Shown here: positions 44,282 to 55,639 of the stretch, piece after piece | Numbering within the stretch: the stretch's first letter is position 1 | How the letters are laid out: each line of letters starts with the position of its first letter | From: Ancylobacter aquaticus | GTDB lineage: Bacteria > Pseudomonadota > Alphaproteobacteria > Rhizobiales > Xanthobacteraceae | Length of the DNA: 64,000 nucleotides | Direction of reading: 5' to 3' | Assembly: GCF_004339465.1 (NCBI RefSeq) | Contig: NZ_SMFY01000001.1 | Coordinates: 62,001 to 126,000 of the forward strand | Translations under genes and position numbers: made by a program | The notes under the pieces: generated by a model | The model's database searches: none | What the model was told of the DNA's origin: nothing | What the model saw: only the letters and a program-made list of their open reading frames with translations

Positions 44282-44836
44282 ATGTTCATCCAGACAGAAG
44301 CCACGCCAAATCCTGCCACGCTGAAATTCCTGCCCGGCCGGTCCGTGCTCGGGGACGGCACCTTCGAGGCGCGCGACGCCGACGAGGCCGCCCGCTCGCC
44401 GCTGGCGGTGCGGCTGTTCGAGGTGCCGGGCGTTGCCGGCGTGTTCTTCGGCTCCGATTTCGTCACCGTGACCAAGGCGCAGGGCGACTGGGCGCATCTC
44501 AAGCCCGCGATTCTCGGCGCCATCATGGAGCATTTCGTCTCCGGCCAGCCGATCCTGCCCGAAGACCATGAGCACACCGCCGACGACGCTTTCTTCGAGG
44601 CCAAGGATGCCGGGCTGGTCGATACCATCCGCGAGCTGATCGACACCCGCGTGCGCCCGGCCGTCGCCAATGACGGAGGCGACATCACCTTCCGCGGCTA
44701 CAAGGACGGGGTGGTGTTCCTGGCCATGAAGGGTTCCTGCGCCGGCTGCCCCTCCTCTACCGCGACGCTGAAGAACGGCATCGAGAACCTGCTGCGCCAT
44801 TTCGTGCCCGATGTCGTCGAGGTCCGCCCGGTCTGA
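44282..44836 (+). CDS. NfuA-type iron-sulfur scaffold/carrier protein
   Basis: A 184-aa protein with an Nfu N-terminal domain (MFIQTEATPNPATLKFLPG) and a C-terminal NifU-like domain with the cluster motif KGSCAGCPSS (C-x2-C). It carries [4Fe-4S] or [2Fe-2S] clusters to client enzymes. Mitochondrial NFU1 has the same order. FdsA and MiaB in this window are possible clients. AGGAG lies 6 bases before the ATG. Confidence 0.93.
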   Translation: MFIQTEATPNPATLKFLPGRSVLGDGTFEARDADEAARSPLAVRLFEVPGVAGVFFGSDFVTVTKAQGDWAHLKPAILGAIMEHFVSGQPILPEDHEHTADDAFFEAKDAGLVDTIRELIDTRVRPAVANDGGDITFRGYKDGVVFLAMKGSCAGCPSSTATLKNGIENLLRHFVPDVVEVRPV

Positions 44837-44935
44837 GGACGGCGGCGCGCAGGCGCCGGCCGTTCCCTTCCCATACGGGCGCGCACATGTGCATGGTGGC
44901 GCATGCACCGCGTTCCACCCTGTTGATTCTGGCTC

Positions 44936-45619
44936 ATGCTGATCCTCGCCATCGACACCGCGCTTGAGGCCTGTTCGGCGGCCCTGCACGACATGGGCAC
45001 CGACCAGACCCGCGCGGTGGAACATGTTGTCATGGCGCGCGGCCATGCCGAATCGCTGATCCCGATGGTGGAGCGGGTGCTGGTGGCGGCGGGCGCGGAC
45101 TTCACCGAGATCGACCTGTTCGCCGTCACTGTCGGCCCCGGCAGCTTCACCGGACTGCGGGTCGGCATCTCCGCCGCGCGCGGCTTCGGCCTTGCCACCG
45201 GCAAGCCGGTTCTCGGCCTGCCGACGCTGACGGTGCTGGCCGCGCCGCTGCTGGCGCGCGACGACGCGGTGCCGGTGGCCGCCGCCATCGACGCCCGCCA
45301 CGGCAATGTCTATCTGCAGATGATCGGCCCGGCCGGCCGGGTGCTGGTGAGCCCCCGCGTCATGAGCGTGAAGGACGCCGCCCGCTCGGTCGCCAACGGG
45401 CCGGTGCGGCTGGTGGGCTCCGGTGCCGGCCTGCTTGCCGATGCCTGGCCGATGGGCGCGCAACCGCCTGTCGAGGTGCGGGCCACCGCGACGCCGGACC
45501 CTGTGTGGCTGGCACGCATCGCCAGCGTCGCCGATCCCGCCCGCTCCGAGCCCAAGCCGCTCTATCTGCGCGACGCCGACGCCAAGCCGCAGACCGGCGG
45601 GCGGATCGCCCGTCGATGA
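44936..45619 (+). CDS. tsaB: tRNA threonylcarbamoyladenosine biosynthesis protein TsaB
   Basis: A 227-aa ASKHA-fold protein starting MLILAIDTALEACSAAL with the family motif TVGPGSFTGLRVGISAARG. TsaB works with TsaD and TsaE to form t6A at position 37 of tRNAs. Its TGA overlaps the rimI ATG by four bases. Confidence 0.94.
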   Translation: MLILAIDTALEACSAALHDMGTDQTRAVEHVVMARGHAESLIPMVERVLVAAGADFTEIDLFAVTVGPGSFTGLRVGISAARGFGLATGKPVLGLPTLTVLAAPLLARDDAVPVAAAIDARHGNVYLQMIGPAGRVLVSPRVMSVKDAARSVANGPVRLVGSGAGLLADAWPMGAQPPVEVRATATPDPVWLARIASVADPARSEPKPLYLRDADAKPQTGGRIARR

Positions 45620-46122
45620 CCGGCCTGCCGGCATGGCTCGGGTGGATGACGCGCCGGCGTGCCCGCGAGGTCTCGCTGCGCGCCCTGCGCGCCGGCGATG
45701 CCGAGGCGCTGGCGCGGATTCACGCACAGTCCTTCCGGCTTGGCTGGGACGCGGCCGAGTTCGAGCGCCTCATCGCCAACCGGCTGACCCGCGGCCTTGT
45801 GGCCACCGATGGCCCCGGCGGCGCGCCGGTCGGCTTCATCCTGCTGAGCGGGGTGACGCCGGAAATGGAGATTCTCTCGATTGCGGTGGACCGCCGGCGG
45901 CGCGGTTCCGGCATCGGATTGAAGCTGGTGCAGGCCGCCTTCGGCTCGCTGGCGGCGGAGGGCTATCGTGCCGTGTTCCTCGAAGTCGAGGACGGCAACG
46001 CGCCCGCCTTGCGGCTCTACGCCCGTACCGGCTTCCGCGAAATCGGCCGCCGTCCGGGCTATTATCGCGACAGCGCAGGGATGCCGGTGGCCGCGCTCAC
46101 CATGCGGCGCGACATCGCCTGA
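45616..46122 (+). CDS. rimI: Ribosomal-protein-alanine N-acetyltransferase (GNAT)
   Basis: A 168-aa GNAT enzyme. The acetyl-CoA loop is VDRRRRGSGIGLKLVQAAF and the C-terminal motif LEVEDGNAPALRLYARTGF is typical of RimI, which acetylates the N-terminal Ala of ribosomal protein S18. It is coupled to tsaB (ATGA overlap), the usual arrangement. Confidence 0.88.
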   Translation: MTGLPAWLGWMTRRRAREVSLRALRAGDAEALARIHAQSFRLGWDAAEFERLIANRLTRGLVATDGPGGAPVGFILLSGVTPEMEILSIAVDRRRRGSGIGLKLVQAAFGSLAAEGYRAVFLEVEDGNAPALRLYARTGFREIGRRPGYYRDSAGMPVAALTMRRDIA

Positions 46123-46215
46123 GAGAAACCATTGCCCTTGCGGGCTTTGCTGCGCCATAAGGCGGACGGGCGCGGAAAGACCGGCCGATGCGGGCTGAAG
46201 GAAACAGGCCGAGGA

Positions 46216-46683
46216 ATGAACGACAAGCCGACAGCGATCGAGGAAGCCTGCGTCACGCTGGGCCTGCGGATGACCGACCAGAGGCGGGTGATCGCCCGCA
46301 TCATCGCCGATGCGCAGGACCATCCCGATGTCGAGGAACTACACCGGCGCGCCGTCGCGGTGGATGACCGCATCTCCATCTCCACCGTCTACCGCACGGT
46401 GAAGCTGTTCGAGGATGCCGGCATTATCGCCCGCCACGATTTTCGCGATGGCCGCTCGCGCTACGAGCCGGTGCCGGACGAGCACCACGACCACCTCATC
46501 GACGTGCGCAGCGGCCATGTGGTGGAGTTCCGCTCCGAGGAGATCGAGCATCTTCAGGAGGAGATCGCCCGCAAGCTCGGCTACCGGCTGATCGGCCACC
46601 GGCTGGAGCTCTACGGCGTGCCGCTCGACACGCCGCCGGCCGCCGAGCCCCCCAAGCCTTCCGATCCGTCGCGGAAGGACTGA
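46216..46683 (+). CDS. Fur-family metal-dependent transcription regulator (Fur/Mur)
   Basis: A 155-aa protein with a winged-helix N-terminus (LRMTDQRRVIARIIADAQDHPDVEELHRRA, then RISISTVYRTVKLFEDAGI) and a metal-binding C-terminus (DEHHDHLIDVRSGHVVEF). Zinc-type CxxC motifs are absent. In Hyphomicrobiales the gene at this position is Fur-like and often responds to manganese (Mur). GAGGA precedes ATG 46216. A TTG-started acyltransferase follows four bases later. Confidence 0.88.
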   Translation: MNDKPTAIEEACVTLGLRMTDQRRVIARIIADAQDHPDVEELHRRAVAVDDRISISTVYRTVKLFEDAGIIARHDFRDGRSRYEPVPDEHHDHLIDVRSGHVVEFRSEEIEHLQEEIARKLGYRLIGHRLELYGVPLDTPPAAEPPKPSDPSRKD

Positions 46684-46687
46684 CATT

Positions 46688-47458
46688 TTGCGGGCCTGGC
46701 TGGTGATCGTTCTGGTCGTGCTCGTTACGCTGGTCGGCATCCCGTTGCAGTGGCTGTCGGTGGCGCTGAGGCTACCGACGCGGCGGACCTTGCCCGTGCT
46801 GTACCATCGCACCATTCTGGCGCTGGTGGGTGTGCGGGTGCGGGTGATCGGGAAGCCGGCACCGACGCGGCCGCTGCTGATCCTCGCCAATCACGCCTCC
46901 TGGCTGGATATTCCCGTGCTCGGCTCGCGCCTGCCGCTGTGTTTCGTCGCCAAGAGCGAGGTGGCGGCCTGGCCGGGCATAGGCCTGCTGGCGAAGCTCC
47001 AGCGGACCATTTTCGTCGACCGCTCCTCGCGCACCGCCACCGGCCGCGTGGCGGGGGAGATGGCGGCGCGGATGAATGACGGCGACCCGGTGGTGCTGTT
47101 CGCGGAAGGCACCTCCAGCGACGGCAACCGGGTGCTGCCCTTCCGCTCGGCACTGGTCGGCGCCGCCCGCCAGAGCCTGGGCGAGGAGGCCGGGGCGGCG
47201 GCGATCCAGCCGCTCGCCATCGCCTATGTCGGGCTTTCCGGCCTGCCGCTCGGCCGTGCCGGGCGCCCGCGCCTCGCCTGGTATGGCGACATGGACCTCG
47301 CCCCGCATTTGATGGAGGTGCTGCGGCGCGGCGGCATCGAGGTGGAACTGCGCTTCGGCGAGACGCTGGCGGCGGGCGGGCGCAAGGCGGCGACGCAGGA
47401 GGCCGAGCGCGCGGTTCGCACCCTGCTGGCGCAGGCTCTTACCGGGCGGCCCAGATGA
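46688..47458 (+). CDS. plsC: 1-acyl-sn-glycerol-3-phosphate acyltransferase
   Basis: A 256-aa membrane-bound PlsC-family enzyme. An N-terminal helix (LVIVLVVLVTLVGIPLQWL) anchors it. The catalytic motif is NHASWLD and the substrate motif VVLFAEGTSSDG. It makes phosphatidic acid; an OlsA-type role in ornithine lipid synthesis is an alternative. It begins with TTG at 46688, four bases after the fur stop, and the frame has no better start before the membrane helix. Confidence 0.88.
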   Translation: MRAWLVIVLVVLVTLVGIPLQWLSVALRLPTRRTLPVLYHRTILALVGVRVRVIGKPAPTRPLLILANHASWLDIPVLGSRLPLCFVAKSEVAAWPGIGLLAKLQRTIFVDRSSRTATGRVAGEMAARMNDGDPVVLFAEGTSSDGNRVLPFRSALVGAARQSLGEEAGAAAIQPLAIAYVGLSGLPLGRAGRPRLAWYGDMDLAPHLMEVLRRGGIEVELRFGETLAAGGRKAATQEAERAVRTLLAQALTGRPR

Positions 47459-47720
47459 GAGACAGCGTGCGGTATTCAAGGCTTTGCGGCGGCAGGAGCG
47501 GCGCGAGCGCATTTCCTTTTCGCGGGAATCCCGCTACACAGAAACTCTGGGCGTCACTTCTGGAGAGCTGGACGATCTCGACCTGCGCGATACCGAGTTG
47601 GGACCGGGCGGCGATGGATGAGGGCGCCTTGCGAGCGCGCGCCCGCCGCGTCCTCGGGTTGCCAACGCAGACTGCCGCCGCGTCGTCCGACGCCGCGCGG
47701 CACGGGTCGATCGACACGCA

Positions 47721-49141
<1,421 letters not shown>

Positions 49142-49145
<4 letters not shown>

Positions 49146-50266
49146 GCGTGCGTCGACCTGGTAGTGGATCTGGTAGCGAGACGGAACGTGCCTTGGCCTC
49201 ACCGCGCGCGGCGCCGCGCCCCACGCCGGCGCCCCCGCGCTGGATGGAGCCGCCCGATGACGAGGCGCCCGGACAGATCGTCCTCGCCTTCGACGACAAC
49301 CGGATCGCCAGCCAGCTTTTCGGCCATTACGGACAGAACCTCGCCTTGATCGAGCGGCGGCTGGAAATCGTCGCCGAGCAGCGCGGCAACCATGTCACGC
49401 TGGAAGGCCCGCGCGAGGCCTGCGAGCAAGCGCGCCACGTGCTGGAGACGCTGTATGCCCGGCTGAAGAAGGGCGGCGAGCTGCTGCCCGGGGATGTCGA
49501 GGGCGTGCTGCGCGAGGCCGCCGCGCAGGGGCAATTGTTTGAATTCGACGCTGCCACCAAGACGCAGAGCTTCGACGAGATCCAGCTCCGTCGCCGCCCG
49601 GTGCGCGCCCGCACCGCCGCGCAGGACGCCTATATCCGCGCGCTCAAGCGCCAGACGCTGGTATTCGGCGTCGGCCCGGCCGGCACCGGCAAGACCTGGC
49701 TGGCGGTGGCCTATGCCGTCCACCTGCTGGAGCGCCGCGTGGTCGACCGGCTCATCCTCTCCCGCCCGGCGGTGGAGGCGGGCGAGCGGCTCGGCTTCCT
49801 GCCCGGCGACATGAAGGAGAAGGTCGATCCCTATCTGCGCCCGATCTACGACGCGCTGCACGATTTGATGGACCGCGCCTTCGTCGAGCGGGCGATGATT
49901 TCGGGCGAGATCGAGATCGCCCCGCTGGCCTTCATGCGCGGACGCACGCTCGCCAATGCCTGCGTCATCCTCGACGAGGCGCAGAACACCACCTCGATGC
50001 AGATGAAGATGTTCCTCACCCGGCTGGGCGAGAACTCGCACATGATCATCACCGGCGATCCCAGTCAGATCGACCTGCCGCCGGGGCAGACCTCCGGCCT
50101 CGCGGAGGCGGTGGGGCTGCTGAAGGACGTCGAGGGCGTCGAGATGTGCCATTTCAGTGCCGCTGACGTGGTGCGCCACGAACTGGTCGGCCGTATCGTC
50201 GCCGCCTATGACACCAAGGACGCGGCGGCGCGGGCAGCCGCCCCCGCCGGAATGCCGCGCCGATGA
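49142..50266 (+). CDS. ybeZ: PhoH-like ATPase (YbeZ)
   Basis: A 374-aa protein. After a 40-residue Pro-rich head and a KH-like region it has the PhoH ATPase domain: Walker [15 protein letters not shown] near residue 180 and Walker [14 protein letters not shown], then [21 protein letters not shown]. YbeZ acts with YbeY in ribosome and 16S rRNA processing. It starts at GTG 49142, overlapping miaB by four bases, and its own stop overlaps ybeY (ATGA). Confidence 0.92.
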
Positions 50267-50778
50267 GCGAGGCGCCGCGCATCGAGGTCGACGTGCTGGT
50301 CGAGGCCGAACCCTGGTCGTCCCTGGCCGGTGCCGAGGATCTTGTCACGCGCGCGGTGCTCGCGGCCTGCGCCGGGGCGCTGAGCGACTACGAGATCGAC
50401 ATGGACGGCGCCGAGATCGCGGTGAAGCTGACCGACGACGCCACCATCCGGGCGCTCAACCGCGACTGGCGCGGCAAGGACTACGCGACCAACGTGCTGT
50501 CCTTTCCCACCCCCGAGGTAGCGCGCGCCGGCGGCGATCCCCATCTGGGCGACATTGCCATCGCCTATGAGACGCTGGCGCGGGAGGCGCAGGCGGAGGG
50601 CAAGCCGCTCGCCGACCATCTCGCGCATCTGGCGATCCATGGTACGCTGCATCTGCTCGGCTACGACCACGAGGTCGCGGAAGAGGCCGAGGAGATGGAG
50701 GCGATGGAGCGCCGCGTGCTCGCAGAGCTTGCGATTGCCGACCCCTATGCCGACACTGAACCCGTTCTCACTCCCTGA
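50263..50778 (+). CDS. ybeY: Endoribonuclease YbeY
   Basis: A 171-aa zinc metalloprotein with the motif HLAIHGTLHLLGYDHE (H-x3-H-x4-5-H zinc site) and ATNVLSFP in the first half. It processes the 3' end of 16S rRNA and checks 70S quality. It is translationally coupled to ybeZ. Confidence 0.95.
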   Translation: MSEAPRIEVDVLVEAEPWSSLAGAEDLVTRAVLAACAGALSDYEIDMDGAEIAVKLTDDATIRALNRDWRGKDYATNVLSFPTPEVARAGGDPHLGDIAIAYETLAREAQAEGKPLADHLAHLAIHGTLHLLGYDHEVAEEAEEMEAMERRVLAELAIADPYADTEPVLTP

Positions 50779-50802
50779 CCCGAGCAACTGACCCAAAGAG
50801 CG

Positions 50803-52050
50803 ATGTCCGATCCTGTTTCAAGCTCGCCCTCCGCCCCCCGGGGCGGTGAGGGCCCAAGTAGCGGCGCCTCCGGTAACGGCGCTTCCAGTAGCGCCACGGC
50901 GAGCGCCGGGCAGCGAAGCAAGGCCGGCGGAGGCTCCAGCGAGCCCCGCGCCGGCTTTTTCGACCGGCTCCGCCACCTCATTGGCGGCAGGCGTTCCACC
51001 GGCTCGCTGCGTACCGATCTCGCCGCCATCCTCGCCGCGACCAGCGCCGAGCCCGGCGCCGACCTGACCGCCACCGAGCGGACGATGCTGAAGAGCATCC
51101 TCGATCTGCGCGAGCTACGCATTGGCGACCTGATGGTGCCGCGAGCGGACATCGTCGCCGTGCAGAAGGACATTTCGCTGGGCGAACTGCTCGCCGTCTT
51201 CGCCGATGCCGGGCATTCGCGCCTCGTCGTCTATGACGACACGCTCGATGACCCCGTCGGCATGGTCCATATCCGCGATCTCGTGACCTATCTGACACAG
51301 CGCGCGATGACACCCCGCGCCGGCACGTCGCGCGCCCCGACCCCGCGAAACGGCACGCGCGAGGCCGCCGTCGCCGAGGCGCCCGCCATGGGCGGCAAGG
51401 CCCCCCGGCCGGCCTTCAACCTCAAGGCCATCGATCTCAGCAATTCGCTCAGCGGCGCCAAGCTGATCCGCCGGCTGCTGTTCGTGCCGCCTTCCATGCC
51501 CTCGATCGAGCTGCTCGCCAGCATGCAGGCGAGCCGTATCCATCTCGCCCTCGTCATCGACGAATATGGCGGGACCGACGGCATCGTCTCGATGGAGGAT
51601 CTGGTCGAGGAGATCGTCGGCGACATCGAGGACGAGCACGACGAGGACGAGACCCCGACCATCGCCCGCCAGCCCGATGGCAGCTTCATCGCCGACGCTC
51701 GCGCCAGCCTCGAGGATGTCGCTGACATGATCGACCCGGCGTTCGCGCTCGGCGAGGAGGCCGAGGAGGTCGATACGCTGGGCGGTCTGATCGTCACTTT
51801 GGCCGGCCGCGTGCCGGTGCGCGGCGAGATCGTGCCGGGGCCGGGCAATTTCGAGATCGAGGTGCTCGATGCCGATCCCCGGCGGGTCAAGCGCCTGCGC
51901 CTCTCGCCCAGCCGTGGCGAGGGGAGTGCCGACGCCCGGCTGGCCGTCGGCGAAAGCGCCCCGGCCGCGGCGCGGGCCCTGCCGCCGCCGGCCCAGCAGG
52001 CCGGCGAGGCTTTCCGCAGCGACCCGCGCCGCGACACCGATGCTGCGTGA
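50803..52050 (+). CDS. corC: CorC/TlyC-type CBS-domain protein
   Basis: A 415-aa cytoplasmic protein lacking the membrane domain of longer HlyC/CorC relatives. Two CBS motifs cover about residues 105-245 (IGDLMVPRADIVAVQ, LALVIDEYGGTDGIVSMEDLVEEIVGDI), and a transporter-associated CorC-HlyC domain follows. An insert of about 45 residues separates the CBS halves (TPRAGTSRAPTPRNG region). N- and C-terminal tails are low-complexity Ser/Ala/Gly. It is linked to magnesium/cobalt efflux in enterics; its role here is uncertain. Confidence 0.88.
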   Translation: MSDPVSSSPSAPRGGEGPSSGASGNGASSSATASAGQRSKAGGGSSEPRAGFFDRLRHLIGGRRSTGSLRTDLAAILAATSAEPGADLTATERTMLKSILDLRELRIGDLMVPRADIVAVQKDISLGELLAVFADAGHSRLVVYDDTLDDPVGMVHIRDLVTYLTQRAMTPRAGTSRAPTPRNGTREAAVAEAPAMGGKAPRPAFNLKAIDLSNSLSGAKLIRRLLFVPPSMPSIELLASMQASRIHLALVIDEYGGTDGIVSMEDLVEEIVGDIEDEHDEDETPTIARQPDGSFIADARASLEDVADMIDPAFALGEEAEEVDTLGGLIVTLAGRVPVRGEIVPGPGNFEIEVLDADPRRVKRLRLSPSRGEGSADARLAVGESAPAAARALPPPAQQAGEAFRSDPRRDTDAA

Positions 52051-52095
52051 CATGAGGGTTGGTGCCCGGGCAGGCGCCCGGCTCGGGCTCTGCCG

Positions 52096-53697
52096 GTGCT
52101 GACCCCCGATCGCCTGCAGGCCGCGTCCGGCCGCTGGCGCGCGCTTGCCGCCCTTGCGGCCGGCGGGCTCTCGGCGCTGGCCATGCCGCCCTTCGGGCTG
52201 TGGCCGGTGCTGGCGCTGACGTTGCCTGTGCTGGTGTTTCTGATCGACGGTACCGCCGGCCTGCCGCTGCGGCGGGCGCTGCGGGCGAGCTTCTTCGCCG
52301 GCTGGCTGTTCGGCATGGGCTATTTCGTCGCCGGCCTGTGGTGGATCGGCCAGGCGTTTCTCGTGCAGGCGGAAATCTTCATGTGGCTGATGCCGTTCGC
52401 GGTGATCGGCCTGCCTGCCTGCCTCGCGCTTTATACCGGGCTCGGCTGCGTGCTGGCCCGGCTGCTGTGGACCGCCGGGCCATCGCGCATTCTCACCTTC
52501 GCCGCGGCGCTTACCCTGGCGGAGACAGCGCGGGGCACGCTGCTGACGGGCTTCCCCTGGAACGATTTCGGCTATGCGCTGGCCACCGACCTGCGGTTTG
52601 CCCAAAGCGCCTCGGTGATCGGGATCATCGGCCTGTGCCTGATCACGCTGGCGACGCTGGCGAGCCCGGCGGCGCTGTTCAGCCCGCTCGGTTCGCGCCG
52701 TGCCCGCCACGTGCCGCTCGTCCTTGCGGTCGGGCTGCTCGCGGCCCTGTGGACAGGCGGCCAGTGGCGCCTGGCCACCACCGACGTCGGAACGGTGCCT
52801 GACGTGCGGCTGCGGCTGATGCAGCCGGACCTGCCGCAGGACCAGAAATTCCGCTACGACGCCCGCCGCACCGTGATGGACCTCTATCTCGCCACCAGCG
52901 AGAGCGCGGGCGGACTTGCCGGCGTGACGCACCTGTTCTGGCCGGAATCGGCCTTCCCGTTCTTCCTCGAACGCGAGCCCGAAGCGCTGGCGCGGATCGT
53001 GGCGATGCTGCCGCGCGGCACGACACTCGTCACCGGCGCCGCGCGCTACCAGCCGGTGCCGGGCCGCGAGCGGCCGGACGTGTTCAATTCCGTGCGGGTG
53101 ATCGATTCGCAGGGGACGATCCGGGGGAATGCCGACAAGGTCCACCTTGTTCCTTTCGGCGAATATCTACCGTTTCAGGAAACGCTGGAGGCGATCGGGC
53201 TGGAGGCGCTGACCCGCCTGCGCGGGGGCTTTGCCGCCGCGACCTCGCGCAGCCTGCTCGCCATTCCCGGCCTGCCCGACGCGGTGCCGCTGATTTGCTA
53301 CGAGGCGATCTTTCCCGACGAGGTGATGCCCGCGTCCAGCGCGGGGCCCGGCGGCCCGGGGACGCGACCGGGTTTTCTGCTCAACCTGTCCAATGATGCC
53401 TGGTTCGGGCTCACCCCGGGTCCCTACCAGCATTTCGAGCAGTCCCGCCTGCGGGCGATCGAGCAAGGGTTGCCCCTGGTCAGGGTAACGAACAATGGCA
53501 TCTCTGCCATTGTCGACCCACTGGGACGAATCAGGGCGATTCTACCCTTGGGTGTGCGAGGCGTACTGGACGACAGCCTGCCGCAAGCTCTGTCCTCCAC
53601 CCCTTATGCCTCATTCGGCAGGGGGATACCCGGAATGTTGCTTATGGGCTGCCTCGGCGTTGCGCTCGTGCTGCGTCTGCGAGCTATGCACGTCTAG
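52096..53697 (+). CDS. lnt: Apolipoprotein N-acyltransferase
   Basis: A 533-aa inner-membrane enzyme that adds the third acyl chain to lipoproteins. About seven N-terminal helices carry GLSALAMPPFGLWPV and YFVAGLWWIGQAF. The periplasmic nitrilase-like domain has the catalytic triad: Glu in LFWPESAFPFFLE, Lys in NADKVHLVPFGEYLPF and Cys in LICYEAIFPDE. It starts at GTG 52096. The last helix follows near residue 510. Confidence 0.94.
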   Translation: MLTPDRLQAASGRWRALAALAAGGLSALAMPPFGLWPVLALTLPVLVFLIDGTAGLPLRRALRASFFAGWLFGMGYFVAGLWWIGQAFLVQAEIFMWLMPFAVIGLPACLALYTGLGCVLARLLWTAGPSRILTFAAALTLAETARGTLLTGFPWNDFGYALATDLRFAQSASVIGIIGLCLITLATLASPAALFSPLGSRRARHVPLVLAVGLLAALWTGGQWRLATTDVGTVPDVRLRLMQPDLPQDQKFRYDARRTVMDLYLATSESAGGLAGVTHLFWPESAFPFFLEREPEALARIVAMLPRGTTLVTGAARYQPVPGRERPDVFNSVRVIDSQGTIRGNADKVHLVPFGEYLPFQETLEAIGLEALTRLRGGFAAATSRSLLAIPGLPDAVPLICYEAIFPDEVMPASSAGPGGPGTRPGFLLNLSNDAWFGLTPGPYQHFEQSRLRAIEQGLPLVRVTNNGISAIVDPLGRIRAILPLGVRGVLDDSLPQALSSTPYASFGRGIPGMLLMGCLGVALVLRLRAMHV

Positions 53698-53807
53698 ATT
53701 GATCGACGCCGGCACGCGCTGCGCCTAAAGTGCGAGCGGGCTCGGGCACTGCTTCTCTCCCTCTGAACCGGGGGGGAGGTATTTTTTGTTTGCAGTCGGG
53801 GAAGCCG

Positions 53808-54218
53808 ATGACGAAGAAATCTCCCAATCCCGTCGACAAGTATGTCGGCAGCCGGGTCCGCATGCGCCGCATGATGGTCGGCATGAGCCAGGAAAAACTC
53901 GGCGAGAGCCTCGGCATCACCTTCCAGCAGATCCAGAAATACGAGAAGGGCACCAACCGTATCGGCGCCAGCCGCCTGCAGAATATCTCGCAGGTGCTCT
54001 CGGTGCCGGTGGCCTTCTTCTTCGACGGCGCGCCCACCATGTTGGGCGACGTCGCCGGCTTCTCCGAGGACGCCTCGCCGGCCTATGTCTCTGATTTCCT
54101 GGCATCGTCGGAAGGGCTCGCCCTCACGCGCGCCTTCCTCAAGATCGCCGACAGCAAGGTCCGCCGCCGTATCGTGGACCTGGTGGAGGCTCTGGCCGAG
54201 CCGACCCCGGCGGCGTGA
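53808..54218 (+). CDS. XRE-family helix-turn-helix regulator
   Basis: A 136-aa DNA-binding protein. The HTH is [41 protein letters not shown], residues about 12-52, a pattern shared by rhizobial PhrR/SinR-like regulators. The C-terminal helical part ([27 protein letters not shown]) may dimerise. It lies directly before metK in most Hyphomicrobiales and could regulate it. The ATG at 53808 ([14 protein letters not shown]) is the conserved start, with GGGGAAG upstream. Confidence 0.9.
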   Translation: MTKKSPNPVDKYVGSRVRMRRMMVGMSQEKLGESLGITFQQIQKYEKGTNRIGASRLQNISQVLSVPVAFFFDGAPTMLGDVAGFSEDASPAYVSDFLASSEGLALTRAFLKIADSKVRRRIVDLVEALAEPTPAA

Positions 54219-54276
54219 GGCGTGACGCCGGAGCGTTCTTTTTTCCGAACGATTCCGCCTTTAAAACCTTGACCGT

Positions 54277-54309
54277 CCCGACCGCGCTTGCAAAAGATGC
54301 GCGGTCGGG
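54277..54309 (+). promoter_or_regulatory. Strong hairpin in the metK leader
   Basis: CCCGACCGCGC (54277-54287), loop TTGCAAAAGAT, and GCGCGGTCGGG (54299-54309) form a perfect 11-bp stem, 40 bases before the metK GTG. No T run follows. A smaller hairpin, CGTTC and GAACG, lies just upstream near 54234-54251. I do not recognise a known SAM riboswitch, so this is a candidate structured leader only. Confidence 0.4.
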
Positions 54310-54349
54310 CGCGGGCATATGCGCCGGCCGAGAATCGAGGAGCCGACGC

Positions 54350-55543
54350 GTGTCCCGCCAAGCCTATCTGTTCACCAGCGAATCCGTTTCCGAAGGCCAC
54401 CCGGACAAGGTGTGCGACCGAATCTCCGACGAGATCGTCGACGCCTTCTTCAAGCATGGCCCGGAATTCGGCTGGGACCCGAGCCATCTGCGCGTGGCCG
54501 CCGAGACGCTGGCCACCACGAACCGGGTGGTGATTGCGGGCGAGACGCGCGGCCCGGCACAGTTGACCAAGGATTTCCTGAGCCATATCGCCCGGCTGGC
54601 GATCAAGGATATCGGCTACGAGCAGGACGGCTTCCACTGGGAGAAGGCGGCGATCGACGTGCATCTGCACGCGCAGTCCGTCGACATCGCCCAGGGCGTC
54701 GATTCCGCCGGCAACAAGGATGAGGGTGCCGGCGACCAGGGCATCATGTTCGGCTATGCCTGCCGCGAGACGCCCGAACTGATGCCGGCGCCGATCTATT
54801 ACGCCCACAAGATCCTCAAGCTGCTCGCCGATGCCCGCCATTCCGGCGAGAGCACCGTGCTGGGCCCCGACGCCAAGAGCCAGGTGACGGTGCGCTATGA
54901 GGGCGGCAAGCCGGTCGAGGTGACGCAGATCGTGCTCTCGACCCAGCACCTCGACGCCGACCTCTCCTCGCATGACGTGCGGAGCATCGTGGAGCCCTAT
55001 ATCCGGCAGGCGTTGCCGGAGGGCTGGATCACGCCGGCCACCGTCTGGCACGTCAACCCGACCGGCAAGTTCGTCATTGGCGGGCCGGATGGCGATTGCG
55101 GGCTCACCGGCCGCAAGATCATCGTCGACACCTATGGCGGTGCGGCCCCGCATGGCGGCGGCGCCTTCTCCGGCAAGGACCCGACCAAGGTCGACCGCTC
55201 GGCGGCCTATGCGGCGCGCTACCTCGCCAAGAACGTGGTCGCCGCCGAACTCGCGGACCGCTGCACCATCCAGCTCGCCTACGCCATCGGCGTGTCCGAT
55301 CCGCTGGCGGTTTATGTCGATCTCTACGGCACCGGCAAGGTTGAGGAAGCCAAGCTTGAGAGCGCGCTGCGCGAGGTGATGAACCTGCGCCCGCGCGGCA
55401 TTCGCGAGCATCTCGGCCTCAACAAGCCGATCTATGCGCGCACCTCCGCCTATGGCCATTTCGGCCGCGCGCCGGAAGCCGATGGCGGCTTCTCCTGGGA
55501 GCGGACGGATCTCGTCGCGGCGCTGAAGTCGGCCGTCGGCTGA
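54350..55543 (+). CDS. metK: S-adenosylmethionine synthetase
   Basis: A 397-aa enzyme making SAM from methionine and ATP. Motifs are [20 protein letters not shown], the family signature [12 protein letters not shown] and a C-terminal [20 protein letters not shown] chose GTG 54350 because [12 protein letters not shown] matches the family and AGGAG lies 8 bases upstream; the longer ATG frame runs into the leader hairpin. SAM feeds MiaB and TrmB in the same region. Confidence 0.95.
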   Translation: MSRQAYLFTSESVSEGHPDKVCDRISDEIVDAFFKHGPEFGWDPSHLRVAAETLATTNRVVIAGETRGPAQLTKDFLSHIARLAIKDIGYEQDGFHWEKAAIDVHLHAQSVDIAQGVDSAGNKDEGAGDQGIMFGYACRETPELMPAPIYYAHKILKLLADARHSGESTVLGPDAKSQVTVRYEGGKPVEVTQIVLSTQHLDADLSSHDVRSIVEPYIRQALPEGWITPATVWHVNPTGKFVIGGPDGDCGLTGRKIIVDTYGGAAPHGGGAFSGKDPTKVDRSAAYAARYLAKNVVAAELADRCTIQLAYAIGVSDPLAVYVDLYGTGKVEEAKLESALREVMNLRPRGIREHLGLNKPIYARTSAYGHFGRAPEADGGFSWERTDLVAALKSAVG

Positions 55544-55591
55544 CATCGGCTTCGCCCGCGCCCGATTGCGCGCGAAAAACACTGTGATTAT

Positions 55592-55620
55592 GCGGGGCGG
55601 ACAATCAATGTCCGCCCCGC
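55592..55620 (+). terminator. Terminator between metK and trmB
   Basis: GCGGGGCGGACA (55592-55603), loop ATCAA and TGTCCGCCCCGC (55609-55620) form a perfect 12-bp stem, followed by CTTCATTT. It lies 48 bases after metK and 19 before trmB. Confidence 0.7.
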
Positions 55621-55639
55621 CTTCATTTCGAGTGTCCGC

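Noticed and set aside
54219-54349. Known SAM riboswitch upstream of metK
   Set aside because: The leader is structured but shows none of the conserved core sequences I can recall for SAM riboswitches; only a candidate hairpin is reported.
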